NCBI GenBank assembly: GCA_015183035.1
Contig: JACZZP010000017.1
Coordinates: 1,984,001 to 2,048,000 of the forward strand
Origin: Meloidogyne chitwoodi
Lineage: Eukaryota > Nematoda > Chromadorea > Rhabditida > Meloidogynidae
DNA: 64,000 nt
Reading direction: 5' to 3'
Shown here: piece by piece, positions 39,199-51,300 of the stretch
Numbering within the stretch: position 1 is the first letter of the stretch
Layout of the letters: every line of letters starts with the position of its first letter
Position numbers and translations under genes: made by a program
Notes under the pieces: model-generated
What the model was told of the DNA's origin: nothing
The model's input: the letters and a program-made list of their open reading frames with translations, nothing else
The model's database searches: none

Positions 39199-42100
39199 TT
39201 AATATTTTAATGTATATCGTTTCTTAATACATTTACATTTTCTTCCTTTAATAATTTTTATTGTTGGTTTAACTGTAGTACAATTCACTTGTTGTTTTGT
39301 TTGTTTTGTTGGGAAAAATATTTTAACTGTTGTTTTAGCATTTATAGTAGTCATAAATGTTTTTGCATGTTTTGGATGTTTTGAATGTTTTTTGTGATGT
39401 TTTTTCGGTTTCTTTGTTTTTGTATGTTTTGTTGTTTTTACTTGTTTTTTAGTTGTTACAAATTTTGTTTGTTTTGTTGATGTTTTTCTGGTCAAAGTTG
39501 TTGTTTCTTCCGGATGTTCTGTTGTTATTTCTTCCAGAATTTTTGTTGTTTCTTCCGGAATTTCTATTGTTGTTTCTTTCGGAATTTCTGTTGTTTCTTC
39601 CGGAATTTTTGTCGTTTTTTCCGGAAGTTCTGTTGTTATTTCTTCCGAAATTTTTGTTGTTTCTTCCGGAATTTCTATTGTTGTTTCTTTCGGTATTTCT
39701 AGTGTAGTTTCTTTCGGAATTTCTGTAGTCGTCTCTTTCTGTGTTTCTTCAGTTGTTGTTTCTTCCGGAAATTCTTTTGTTACTCCCGCAATTTCTTTTG
39801 TTGTTTCTGATAATATCTTTGTAGTTGTGAGTTTCTCATTTGTTTTTATTGATGTTTTTGAGGTAGAGGTTATTACTCCTGTTGCTATTGAATTTGTCTT
39901 AACTGATGTTTTTAGTGTCGACGTTAGGGAGGCTTTTGGTGTATAAGTGGAAGCAATATTTAGTGTTTTTGTAGTAGAGAAGTTTGCCTTTTTTGTAGTT
40001 TTAATATTTATCAAAATGGTTATTGGTGTAATTTCTTGTCTTTTAGTTGTATTTTTTACAACTGCTTTTGTTGTTTTTATTGTAATAGATTCTTTTGTTG
40101 GTTGTGTTGTGGTTTTCTTCAAATTATATAATTAATTTATTTTATTTAAAAATACCGTTCGAACAACGCAAACATCATTAACACATATACTATTCATACA
40201 AGCATCCTCTCCTTTTAATTAAAATTAAGTTAAAAAATATAAAATAAATTAATTCAAAATATTTAAAAATACTAACCATTAGTAAATCCTTTACAATTTC
40301 CTCCAATAATGACCTTGGATGCACAGTGGGGAGAATCATGGGAACGATCACAAAACAAATATCTAATTTAAAAATATTTTTTAAATTAATATTTATTTAT
40401 TTTTCACTTTGATCCACATTCTGTAGTAGCTGTACAAGTTGGTCTGGGGGCATATTCATACATATTGTCAGTATATTCATTTCTTAATCCATCAATATTT
40501 TTTAGAGGCTTAAAAATTAAAGAATAAATAAATTAAAATTATTAATTTTACTGCAAATTGCGACATTGTAGCATTTCTAAAATGTGCGGCAGGTTCACAT
40601 TCCTAAAATAAAATTAAAAATAATTTAAATTAATTTAAAAAAATATATACAGGAATATCAGCTGGATAATCATTAACACGTTGAAGTCGTGTTTGTTTGG
40701 ATTGACGCCATGTTTCAAAAATCTAAAAATAAATAAATAAATAAAAAGAGAATAAACAAGGGCAGAGAGCACAGAGTAAGAAAGGCTTCTCTCATGCCTT
40801 ACTCTAATGTTCTAAGAATAGTTTAGTTTTAAATTAAAAATAATTAACCAAATTAACAAAAGAATGATGAAGGAAGAAGACAAAATCATTTGCAGCCTTG
40901 TTTGGGAAGGTTATTTGCATATCTTTGCCAATAAAATTATGGACTTTTCCATGGGGGAACTTTAAAAAAAAATATTTTAATTAAAAAATTGAAATTTTTA
41001 AAAAAATTTACTTCAAAAGCATTCCATTGTACATCAGAAGGACAATTTTTACCAGGAACCGTACATGCCAAAACATTTTCAATTTTTGTTTGAGAAAGAG
41101 TCCATTGAACGCTAAAATTGTTTTTATATTTTTAAAATAAAAAAAAATATTTTTTAATTAAAAAATTACTCCGATTCAGTCATACAACCACCACCCTTCC
41201 CAACTTCTCTTTGAATATAATTATCTCCCTTAAAATTATTTTTTAATAAATTTAAAATTGTTTGATAGATTTATGATTTAATCAAAAAATTACTTCAAGT
41301 GTTTGCCAAGGTGAAAAAGGTCCAGTAACCACATTGCCATGAGAATCTGTTTTTCCGAGAAACTGAAAGATTTAAATTAGAAATAAATTTTTAAATTAAA
41401 ATAAGTTAAATTTTTTAAATTATTACATCATCAGTAAATAAAATAGAATCTGCTGGAGTAGATAAACGACTATCTAAAGTAGAATCCCAATAAGGTAAAG
41501 CAATTGTTGGATTTCTTTTACGAAGCAAAATTTCAAATCTGAAAAAATGAATTTTTAAATTATTTTAAAATAAATTCAAAAAACACCTTTTCATATATTC
41601 CAAATGCCAAACGAAAAAAGCAGGTCCACCATGGGCACCACCTGATTCATAAGCTAATCTGTGTATTGCAGCAATATAATCATAATCTACATCATCTTTC
41701 ATAGCTCTTATTGCTTTAAACTTAAAAAATAAATATTAAAATATTTATTTAATTAATTTTACAATATCAATTCTTTCCTCATCTGTTAACATTCTTAATT
41801 CTTTACGTATTGCTTTTTTAAGTTTTTGTCCATTTGGAAGGGTACAATCATTAATTAAACCATTAGATTTACCTTTAAAATCAATTAAATAATTAGTAAA
41901 TAATTAAAAATATATTTTTTAAAATTAATACCTCCCAAATATTCACAATAACAGCTTAAATTTAAACATTTCAATTCAGGTCTGTCTGGTGCGCTATCAG
42001 GTTGGAATCCAGGTTTAACTAAAAAGTTAAATATTATTTTTTTATTTTTTCAAAAATCATAAACTCACAAAGAGGGTTATTATCCTAAAATAAAAAAAAT

Positions 42101-42286
42101 TTAAAAAATTAATTTTAATTTAATATAAACTTGAAATTCTGAAGCATTCTTCATTACCTCAACCATACTATTACATACAGATTTAGTTTGTTCATCAGGA
42201 GCTTTATCACAATCAAGTTGGGTTAAAACATTATTAAAAAGTGTTAGGAAAATAAATATTATTAAACCAAGTTTATTTATTAACAT
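39199..42286 (-). CDS. Tyrosinase A with Cys-rich module and Thr-rich mucin-like tail
   Basis: 16 exons: 42286-42131, 42084-42069, 42018-41932, 41872-41763, 41720-41587, 41538-41427, 41362-41294, 41228-41170, 41111-41012, 40959-40849, 40722-40651, 40602-40552, 40508-40408, 40362-40277, 40211-40156, 40116-39199; 745 aa. Signal peptide, then [14 protein letters not shown], then the tyrosinase domain: CuA histidines in AAIHRLA and [11 protein letters not shown] (H-x8-H), CuB in PHGKVH (H-x3-H) and FFLHHSF. The invariant ALPYWDST follows CuA. A Cys-rich module (YAPRPTC..CGSK.LFCDRS..GNCKGF..C) follows. The last 306-codon exon encodes repeated E-I-P-E-E-T-T units and a Lys/His-rich segment ([16 protein letters not shown]). 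Family role: type-3 copper monophenol/diphenol oxidase, here secreted; the Thr-rich tail is a likely O-glycosylation region. Flanked by long inverted repeats. Confidence 0.9.
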
Positions 42287-44354
42287 TTCTGTAAAAAATT
42301 ATTTTAATTAATTTTAATGGGGAATAGTGGTTACATTACAATTTTTCCTATAACTTTTTTTATGTCAGATCAAAAAATAAAAAATTTTGTATATTTATAG
42401 ATAATTAATTGTTCTACAAAATGATTATAAAAAAGTATTTTTAAAAATGCCAATAAAAAAGTTATTAAAAATAAAATGAGAACAGGCTTATGGGAGCCAT
42501 CATGTAGAGAAGATTGCTTAGAAATACATTAATTAAAATTTAAAATTAAAAAAATAAAATTAAGAATATTAATTTAAATTTAAAAATTAAATTTATAAAT
42601 AAAAATAATTTTAAAAATATATTATAAATTAATTCTTTTTTAAATAAAATTTGCCAGTACGTGTCTTTTTTAATTTAAAAGCTATTTAAATAATTAATTT
42701 ATATTTTAAATAAAATAATTTTTTATTTTAGATAAGTCTAAAAAAGGCTATATTTTTTTAAAATTTATTCAGAATAATTTAAAATTTTTTTAAATAAATT
42801 TAATTTACTTCTATCTTTATTTATATATATTATTAAATTTATTTAAAAGTAACGTGGCAATGCTTACTTAAATTTTTTAATTTTTTTTCTGTCTAAATAT
42901 CTTATTTAACAAATAACGTCAATTGCTATTTTTTGAATATCCTTGAATTTCTCTTCCTGTTTCATTTTTAATTATAATATATTTATTTTAATTTATTTTA
43001 TGATTTTTTAAATCTATAAATTTAATATACATATTTAAAAAATAATATTATATTAAAAAATTATATTAATTTTTTAAATCCATTAATGCTGGGTAGAAGG
43101 GCGAGTAATAGAATGAAGGGGTATAATTATTTTTTTTAATCCAAAAAATAATAGAAATATTTTAACTTAACTATAATTTAAATTTATATATAAAATATTA
43201 CACTTAGATGATTTATTTTTAATTAATTCTAACCCTTTTATATAATTAATGGACAATATAAAGTTTGGGACCTTTTACTCTACATAATCAACAATTTTTA
43301 TTAATTTAAATTAAAATTAAATTAAAACAAAATAATTAATTAAAAATAAATAAAATAATATTTAAATAAAAGAAGTAAAATAAAGAAAAGAGAGAAAGTT
43401 AACTTACTCTGCACTCTCTGCCTCTCTTTGTCCACAACAGCTACCCTTTACTACTACATTTACTTATTTTATCATAACTTTTTTTAAAATTTAGATAAAA
43501 ATATAAACTAAAATTTAAAAAATAGATTTAAAAATTAGTTTTATTTTAAAATTAAAGGTTTTTAAATTTGATCAATTTTAAAGATATTTATAAACAAAAT
43601 TGTATATTTTGTAAATATTATTTTAAATTTATTTTAAGCTTGCAAATGAATAAATTTTTTTTTTCATGTATTTTTTGAATTTGTTAATGTCCATGGATTA
43701 TTATGGAATTATTTTTAAAAATATATTTAAATTTTTTCTTTTCACAAAATTTCAAAAATAACTGCAACGTGGTAAAATTGGCAAATTAAAAAAAAATAAA
43801 ATCCACGTTAATTTAAAATACGCAATTATTTAAAAATAAATATTTTAAATAAGTAAATTTTCAGTTAAATAAATAAATTGGAAATTTATTTGGAAATTTA
43901 TTTTAATATTTATCTTAAAATATTTTTTTTAAATTTAATTTTATATTTTTATTTAAATTTGCACATTAAATTTCAGTATATTTAAGTATTTTTTTCATTT
44001 TAGAAGAGAATTAAAAAAAAATTTTTTATAATTAATTAAAGCTATAATACAATTTTTTATATTTATTAATAAAATTAAAATAATTTATTTTAATTTATTC
44101 TTTTCTTGAGGGTGACACCCAAATTATTCGATTTAACACAACTTTTTTTATATTCTATATTTTTTAATAATTTTATACTCATTTTATAGCTTATTCATTT
44201 ATCTATTTTAAAACAAAATTTGAAATTATTTTGTTGGGGATAACTAAAGTTAGAGCCAAAAATGTTTGGTCATTCTGTACAAGTGTTTCACTTTAAATTA
44301 TTAATTTAATTAAAAATACATATTTATTTATAGATTTTTTAAATTTTAAAAATT
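42287..44354. other. Divergent intergenic region of tyrosinases A and B
   Basis: 2.07 kb between the start codons of A (minus) and B (plus). It includes the right arm of the inverted repeat (43285-43525). A sequence near 42350-42440 resembles the dispersed foldback families. The rest is AT-rich without exon-like frames. Confidence 0.55.
43285..43525 (-). repeat. Right arm of inverted repeat flanking tyrosinase A
   Basis: Reverse complement of 38430-38676 with an identical 78-bp core (43357-43434) and few differences outside. Together the arms enclose about 4.6 kb containing gene A. Confidence 0.8.
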
Positions 44355-47300
44355 ATGAATAAAATTAGCTTATTTTTTTTAATATTTATTAATTTAATTT
44401 TAATTAATAAAATTTTTGCTTCAAAAACTGATTGCAATACAGCACCTCCTGATTTAAAAAAGACGTGTTTAACCATGAAAACTGTTAGAAAAAATAATGA
44501 AGAAAATGAAAACGAAAAAAAAGAAGATGCAAAGGTATCTTTTAAATTAATTTATTTTAATTATTATTTTTTAGAAAGGCAGCAGACTTAAAGGTAAAAT
44601 AAGAATTTCTGTAACACAAAGACCTGAATTGAACTGTGTTACCCAAAGTTGTTGTTGTAATTATTATGGAGGTAGATTAATTAAAAAAAATATATTTTTA
44701 AATTTTTATAATTAATTAAATATTTTCTAAGGAACATCTAATGGTTCAATTAATGATTGTACCCTTCAAAAAGCAATACGTAAAGAATTAAGAATGTTAA
44801 CAGATGAGGAAAGAGTGAATATGGTAAAATTAATTTAATTAAATATTTTAAATTAATTAATTTTTTAAAAAAAGTTTAATGCATTCAAAGCCATGTATAA
44901 AAGAGGAGATTATGCTTATTTAGCACAAGCACATAGAGATGCTGTTAATGCCGGAAGTTGGCACGCTGGACCTTCTTTTGCCTTAGCACATAGAGAATTT
45001 CTTAAAAGGTTTTTTTTTGTTTTAGAATTATTTAAAAATTAAAAAAAATTTATTAGATGTGAAATAATGCTTCGTAAAAGTGATGCAACAGTTGCTCTGC
45101 CCTATTGGGATCCTACGATTGATAGCCCTTTATCTACTCCTGCAGACTCTATTTTATTTACTGAAATGGTAAAATTATATTTTTTTTATATTTTTATTTA
45201 TTGAAAAAATATATTTCTAAAAATAAAAAATAGTAGTTGTAACTTCCACCCTTCTAGTAGTGTGTAGGGACAATCGATGGTTTTTTAACACAAATATTTT
45301 TTTAAATTTATTTTCTTTTGTTTAATATCAAAAATTTACCTTTAAAATAGCTTATCTTTAATCCTTCATTAATTCAAAAATATTTTTTTTAATTATTTTG
45401 AGAAAATTAGGCATTACTGACTCTTTCTACTTTTTCTACCATAAATTTGTTTATTCAAAACCAACATTATTCAAAATTTGGAAGCTTTTAGAAGATAGAT
45501 TAGGGAATTATTCTACAAAATTTTACTTTTCTAAGTGCTTTTTAACCATTTTTATAAATTTTTTCTTCCATATAGTGCCAACGATGTTTTAATTTAAAAT
45601 TTTTATTTTTTAGTTTCTTGGAAGTACTGATTCTAAAGGTTATGTAGTTACTGGACCTTTTAAAGATTGGAAAACACTTGAGGTAATTTTAAATAATCTT
45701 TTAAAAATATTTTAAATTAATTTTAGGGTAACCCCCATATTTCGCGTAATGTAAGTCAAGAGGGTAGATGCCTTCATAAAGAAGAGTAAGTAATTTTTAA
45801 AAAATATATTTTTATTAATATACATATAATAAGTAAAAAAAATTATTTTTCTATAGTGTTGAATGGATTCTTTCACAAACTAAAATTGAAAATATTCTTT
45901 CCTATACTTATCCAGAAAAGGGATGTCCTTTTGATGTTAATTGGAAAGTGCCAGAGGTTAGAAATTAATTTTTTATTTTTATTTTAAAAATATATGTATA
46001 AAACGTGTCTACCAATTGAATTCCTCTAGAATAAAAAATAAAATAACCTAATTTATTATTTTTAAATTAATTATACATAGTTATGTCATGGAAGAGTTCA
46101 CAGTTTTGTAGCTGGTGACATGTTATATCTCGAAACATCATGCAACGATCCCGTATTTATGTTTTATCATTGCTTTATGGATATGGTAATTATTTTTAAT
46201 ATATTTTTTAAGGGTAGAGGGAAAGGGACACAAGGGTAGAGGGAAAGGGACACAAGGGTAGAGGGAAAGGGACACAAGGGTAGAGGGAAAGGAACTAAGC
46301 TTATTTTTCTCAACAGCTCTTTCAAACTTGGCGTCAATTGCATCAAACAAGAGAACAACGTGCTACTGTTTATCCCAAAGATATTGCTGTATCTCTCAAA
46401 TTTATTTTAATTTTTAATTTTAAATTAAGGCCTGTGCACCCCCTGCTCATTTTAAAGATACGGAAATGTATTCATTTGCTGTAAAAAAATTTTTTAAATA
46501 ATTAATTAATTTAAAAAAAATAATTTTAAGCCTCTAAGAAATTGTGATGCATTAAGAAATGAATATACTGATAATATGTATGAATATGCCCCCAGGCCTA
46601 CTTGTACAGCTACTACAGAATGTGAATCTAAGTAAGGGGAATTTTTTAAAAATTATTTTTAAATATTAATTAAAAAATTTTTAAATTGAAGATCTTTGTT
46701 CTGTGATCGTTCTCCTGCCTCTCCTCGTTGTGTATCCAAGGTCCGTCTAGGAGGAGATTGTAGAGGATTTGCTAAAGGTAATTTAATAAGATATTTAATG
46801 AAAAAATTAACTTATCTTTACAAATATTTTTTTAATTTTTATACGAATTTTTAACATTTTCTGGTTCATAATTCAAATATTTTTGGGAAACTTTTAAATT
46901 TTTAAATTATTTTTTATAGATGCTGATATTTGTTACAATAGTACCTGTCTTAATGGAATTTGTGTTGAACAAATGGTTTAATTAAAATTTTAAAATAATT
47001 TTTTAAATTTTAGCCTACAACACCCTTAACTGTTTTAACCACAACAACCATTCCCACCAAACAAACTACTAATTTAATAAGTTCAACTAAAGAAGTAGCT
47101 ACTACAATGAATGGAATAGAAAAAGATACATCCTCTACTATAACTAATACTGATTTAATTACAAATACAAATTCAATTGAAGATAAAACCACAACTTATT
47201 CCATAAAAAATTTGATTAAATCAGAAACAAGTTTTACAATTGTAAAAGACTCAAAAACAACGGAAACTACTCAAAACTCTCCATCAGAAACAAGTTTTAC

Positions 47301-47881
47301 AATTGTAAAAGACTCAAAAACAACGGAAACTACTCAAAACTCTCCATCAGAAACAAGTTTTACAATTGTAAAAGACTCAACAACTGCTCAAACATCTCCA
47401 AAAGGAATGGAAAATGATATTAATTCAAATTTACTTAATAATTCAGAAACAAATCTAGCAACTAAAAGTGGACAATTTAGTGATTCTACAACTTTATCCA
47501 TTAAATCAGAAACAACATCAACATCTATTGAAACAAAAATTTCCACTGAAAAAATATTTAATGAAGCTGAAACGTCTAAAAATTGTAAGGGGGAGATTAT
47601 TAAATAAAGGAGGTAGCAGATCACGAACCCACTCGCTCTATTAAATTTTAATTTTCTTTAAAAATTAATTTAGTATTAATATATTTATTTTTATAGATAA
47701 ACAAATTACAACATCAAATACATCAAAAAAAGTAACAAAACCTGAATTAAATAAAATTACAACAAAAAACCCTAAAGGATGTAAAAATCCCCCAAAATCG
47801 GATTATATTGCAGAATTACGCAAAAAAATTCGCAATTTTTTAAAACGTATAACCAATCAAGAGCCAAAAGAGGATTGCTAA
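44355..47881 (+). CDS. Tyrosinase B with Thr-rich repeat tail
   Basis: 16 exons: 44355-44534, 44575-44671, 44732-44823, 44875-45008, 45057-45168, 45614-45682, 45727-45785, 45857-45956, 46081-46185, 46317-46388, 46430-46480, 46531-46631, 46692-46777, 46920-46975, 47014-47584, 47697-47881; 689 aa. Signal peptide, DCNTAPPDLKKTC, CuA AQAHRDA and WHAGPSFALAH, CuB CHGRVH and FMFYHCFMD (the first of the usual His-His pair is Tyr; the second, the copper ligand, is kept). The Cys-rich module and a Thr/Ser-rich tail follow. The tail holds three copies of a 21-residue unit starting SETSFTIVKDS (47221-47400), then a basic end. It is the only member on the plus strand, divergent from A and convergent with C. 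The intron 45169-45613 is unusually long (445 bp). Confidence 0.9.
46209..46293. repeat. 22-bp tandem repeat, about four copies
   Basis: Four near-identical copies of AGGGTAGAGGGAAAGGGACAC(A) in intron 46186-46316 of tyrosinase B. The unit is GC-richer than its surroundings and strand-asymmetric (purine-rich). Confidence 0.9.
47221..47400 (+). repeat. 63-bp coding tandem repeat in tyrosinase B tail
   Basis: Three copies of a 63-bp unit encoding 21 residues (SETSFTIVKDSKTTETTQNS plus P). The first two are identical at DNA level over nearly the full unit and the third diverges at its end. It marks recent expansion of the tail. Confidence 0.88.
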
Positions 47882-48328
47882 AAATATTTTAAAAACTATT
47901 TTTCTGATTTTATGGGTATTTAATATAATTTTTAGAACACTATTTGCATATTCATTTTCTTTCTATTTTCTATAATTATTTTCTAATTCTTTTCTTTTTT
48001 AAATTAATTTTTCTTTATTTAATAATTTATATTAATTTTATAAATTAATATTTTAAAATAAAAAATAAATAAAAATATATTTAAAAAGTAACAGTGAAAA
48101 GACAAGAGAAGGAAAACTTACTCTGCGCTCTCTGCCTTCACTTAATCCTAATAATTTTTTAAAAGTCAATTCAAATTTATGGCAATTTTATAATAAAATA
48201 AAAAATGCTAAAATAAACAAAATAATTTTTTTGTTTTTTAATTTAAATAAAAATGTATTAATATTTACCGGGACATATAAAAATATTTAAAACAATTCTA
48301 AAAATGAATTTTCTTTATTTTCAATTAT
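47882..48328. other. Convergent 3' intergenic stretch
   Basis: 447 bp between the stops of B (plus) and C (minus). It includes a related copy of the AGAGAGTGCAGAGTAAGT word (about 48105-48140, minus orientation). Otherwise AT-rich. Confidence 0.5.
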
Positions 48329-51300
48329 TTAACCAGAAATTGAAGGCATACCACTACTCTCTGGAAGCTTAGAAGACGATTGAATTAATTTTTCAGCATG
48401 CTCATCTTTCCCTTCATCTTTTTTAACGATATTAGTTGAAAAACTTTGTTTTATAGAAGTTTCACGCTAAGAGAAAAAAATAAACTTTTTAAGTAAATAA
48501 AACTTAAGAGTTAAAAAAACAAAAAAATAAACTTGGAAAACACAAATAAACTTAAGGCTTTTAATTTAAAAAATATAAAACTTAAGTTTGCAAATTTCAA
48601 ATAAAACTTAAGTTTGCAAAAAATAAACTTGGAAAAATAAATAAATTTACCACAATTCTAGCAAAGCTAACATCATCCATTTCTATAGAAGGTGGAAACC
48701 CTTGCGATGAAACGTCGTTACGCTTCCTGCGTCCAGAGCGTGCACTTCGACAAAGCTAATTAAAAATATTTAAAATAAAATAATATTTATTTAATTTACC
48801 TGTCTGAGTTGAAGGAAAGAAACACAAGTATTACAACTACTTTTACAATTTTCTAACATCCAACCATTTTTTCGACATTCCCCTTGTCCTGCCCATTGTC
48901 CACATTGATTATGATAATCAGAACATGCTTTAAAAAATTAAAAAAAATTTTTAATTTTAAATTAAAATTTAATATATATATATTTTTACTTCCATAGTCA
49001 TAATCTTCAGAATAACACATTCCACAAGCTACTCGGCAATTACAAGTCATCCAGGCTTGATTTTTGCGACATTCACCCATTGCACCCCAAAACTATAAAA
49101 TTAAATAAAATAATAATTAAAAAATATATTTTTTAATTATTTTTAATTTACTTGGCAGCAAATATTTTCATTAAAACATCCAGGCGATTGACACTTTGCT
49201 TGGAGAGGTGGAGCCTTAGTTACACGATCTAAAATATAATTTTTGTAAAATTTAAAAATATTAAAAAATATAATACTCGGTTTAGTTTATTTTAATTAAT
49301 AAAAAGACAAACCTGCATTTTTTCCACCACTACAGACTTGAGCTCTTGAGACTTGACAACGTCCGCAAGATGTTCGGCAATTCTCTGTCTTTTTTAATTA
49401 AATAAAATTTTATTATTTAAAAAATAAAATATTAAATATTTTATTTAAAAAAGTACCATCCAAAATTGGTTGCGTTGGCATTCGCCTTGTCCTGCCCACT
49501 GGCGACAATTTTTATGACGATCACCACATTCTTAAAATTATTTTAAAAATAATATTAAATTTATTAAAATATTTATTTTTAATAAATTAAAAAAAACCTA
49601 ATCCAATATTATAATCAGGTTGACACTGTAAAATAATAATTAAAAAAATAAATATTTAATTAATTTTATTTCACCTGCCTACAACTAGCCTTACACCAAG
49701 TATTCATATATGTTGGATTTCTAAAATTAAATTTATAAAAATTAATTATTTTTAAAACCTTTGACATTCTCCTTTGCCTGACCAGACTGAACAACATTCA
49801 TGCTCATTATAACAAGCAATCTTTTTTTAATATTATTATTAAAAAAATAATAATTTTATTACATTTGTAGCAGGTTTATGAGTTGAAACAGGAGGACGAA
49901 CTGTTGTTGTAGTTTGCTTAAAATAGAACAAACTTGTTATTGTATTTTTTACAAAATTATAAATCAGAAATACAATAATTTTGAATTTAGGGTGATTTTA
50001 TATTTTTAAATCAGAATTATTGTATTTTTAAATCAGAATTATTGTATTTTTAAATCAGAATTATTGTATTTTTAAATCAGAATTATGTATTTTTAAATCA
50101 GAATTATTGTATTTTTTAAATCAGAATAATTAAACTTTAAACCAGAATTATTGTATTTTTAAATCAAAATATTATTGTACTTTAAATCAGAATTTAATAA
50201 TAAAATTTACAGTAGTCTGCACGCATATTCCTCCCTGACATTTACCATTAACACAAACATCTTCTCTATTAGTAAATCCTTTACAATTTCCCCCAATTTT
50301 AATTTTTGCAGCACAACGGGGGGTTTGATGTGATCTATCACAGAATAACCATCTTAAAAATATTAATTTATTTTTTACATTATTTTTTTTAATTTCTACT
50401 AACTTAGATCCACAATTTGGCCCTAATGCACATGTTGGCCTGGGGGCATATTCATACATATTATCGGTGTATTTATTGCTTAGACCGTCAATATTATTCC
50501 AGGGCTTAATTTAATAAAATTAAAAAAAATAATAAATTTATTTTACCTCAAAAGGACGCATTCTGGCAGAAGCAAAGTGTTGAGGGGCTGCACATTGCTT
50601 TAAATTTTATTTTTTTAATTTATTTTTTAATTTTATTTTTACCGCCTGATCCATAGGGTAAGTTGTTTCTCTTTCTCCTTTTTGTTGTCTGTTAAGTCGC
50701 CATAATTCCCAAAGCTTTAAAAAATAAATTTTATTAATTTTAAATTATTTATCTAACCATATCCACAAAGCTATGATGCACAAAAAATATTGGATCATTT
50801 GCAGAAGTTGATTGGTCAGTCATATCACCCCCAATAAATATATGAACGTTGCCGTGGGTGTACTTTAATTTAAATAATTAATTAATTTAAAAAAAATAAT
50901 TTTTAATTTACCTCCAAAGCATCGAAGCTAGTCTGAGCAGTACATCCCTTTTAAATTATTTAAAAATATTTTTTTTTATTTAAAAAAAAATTAACAGCAT
51001 GTGGAGCAGAAAAACTGAGAACCAAGTCAACATTTGTTTGTTGCAAAAGCCATTGAATGCTTAAAAATTAATTTAATAAAAATTAAAATAAATTACTCTT
51101 TCTCTCTAAAACAATTTCCATCTGCTCCTACTTTTCTTAGAACGTTTGCTCTTCCCTTTAGAAATTTTTTTAATTATTTTTAATAATTTTAAAATTAATT
51201 AAATATTTTTAAAATTAATTAAATATTTTTAAAATTTAATTAAATAAATAAATAAAAATTAATTTACAGATAATGTGCTCCATCCAGCAAAATCTCCTCC

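Noticed and set aside
39453..39707. Plus-strand Leu/Phe-rich frames opposite the tyrosinase A tail (also 39514-39702, 39947-40135)
   Set aside because: They are shadows of the Thr-rich repeat read on the other strand and lack starts in splice context.
47388..47624. Minus-strand frame across the tyrosinase B tail (also 47010-47192)
   Set aside because: Antisense shadow; no splice sites or domain.
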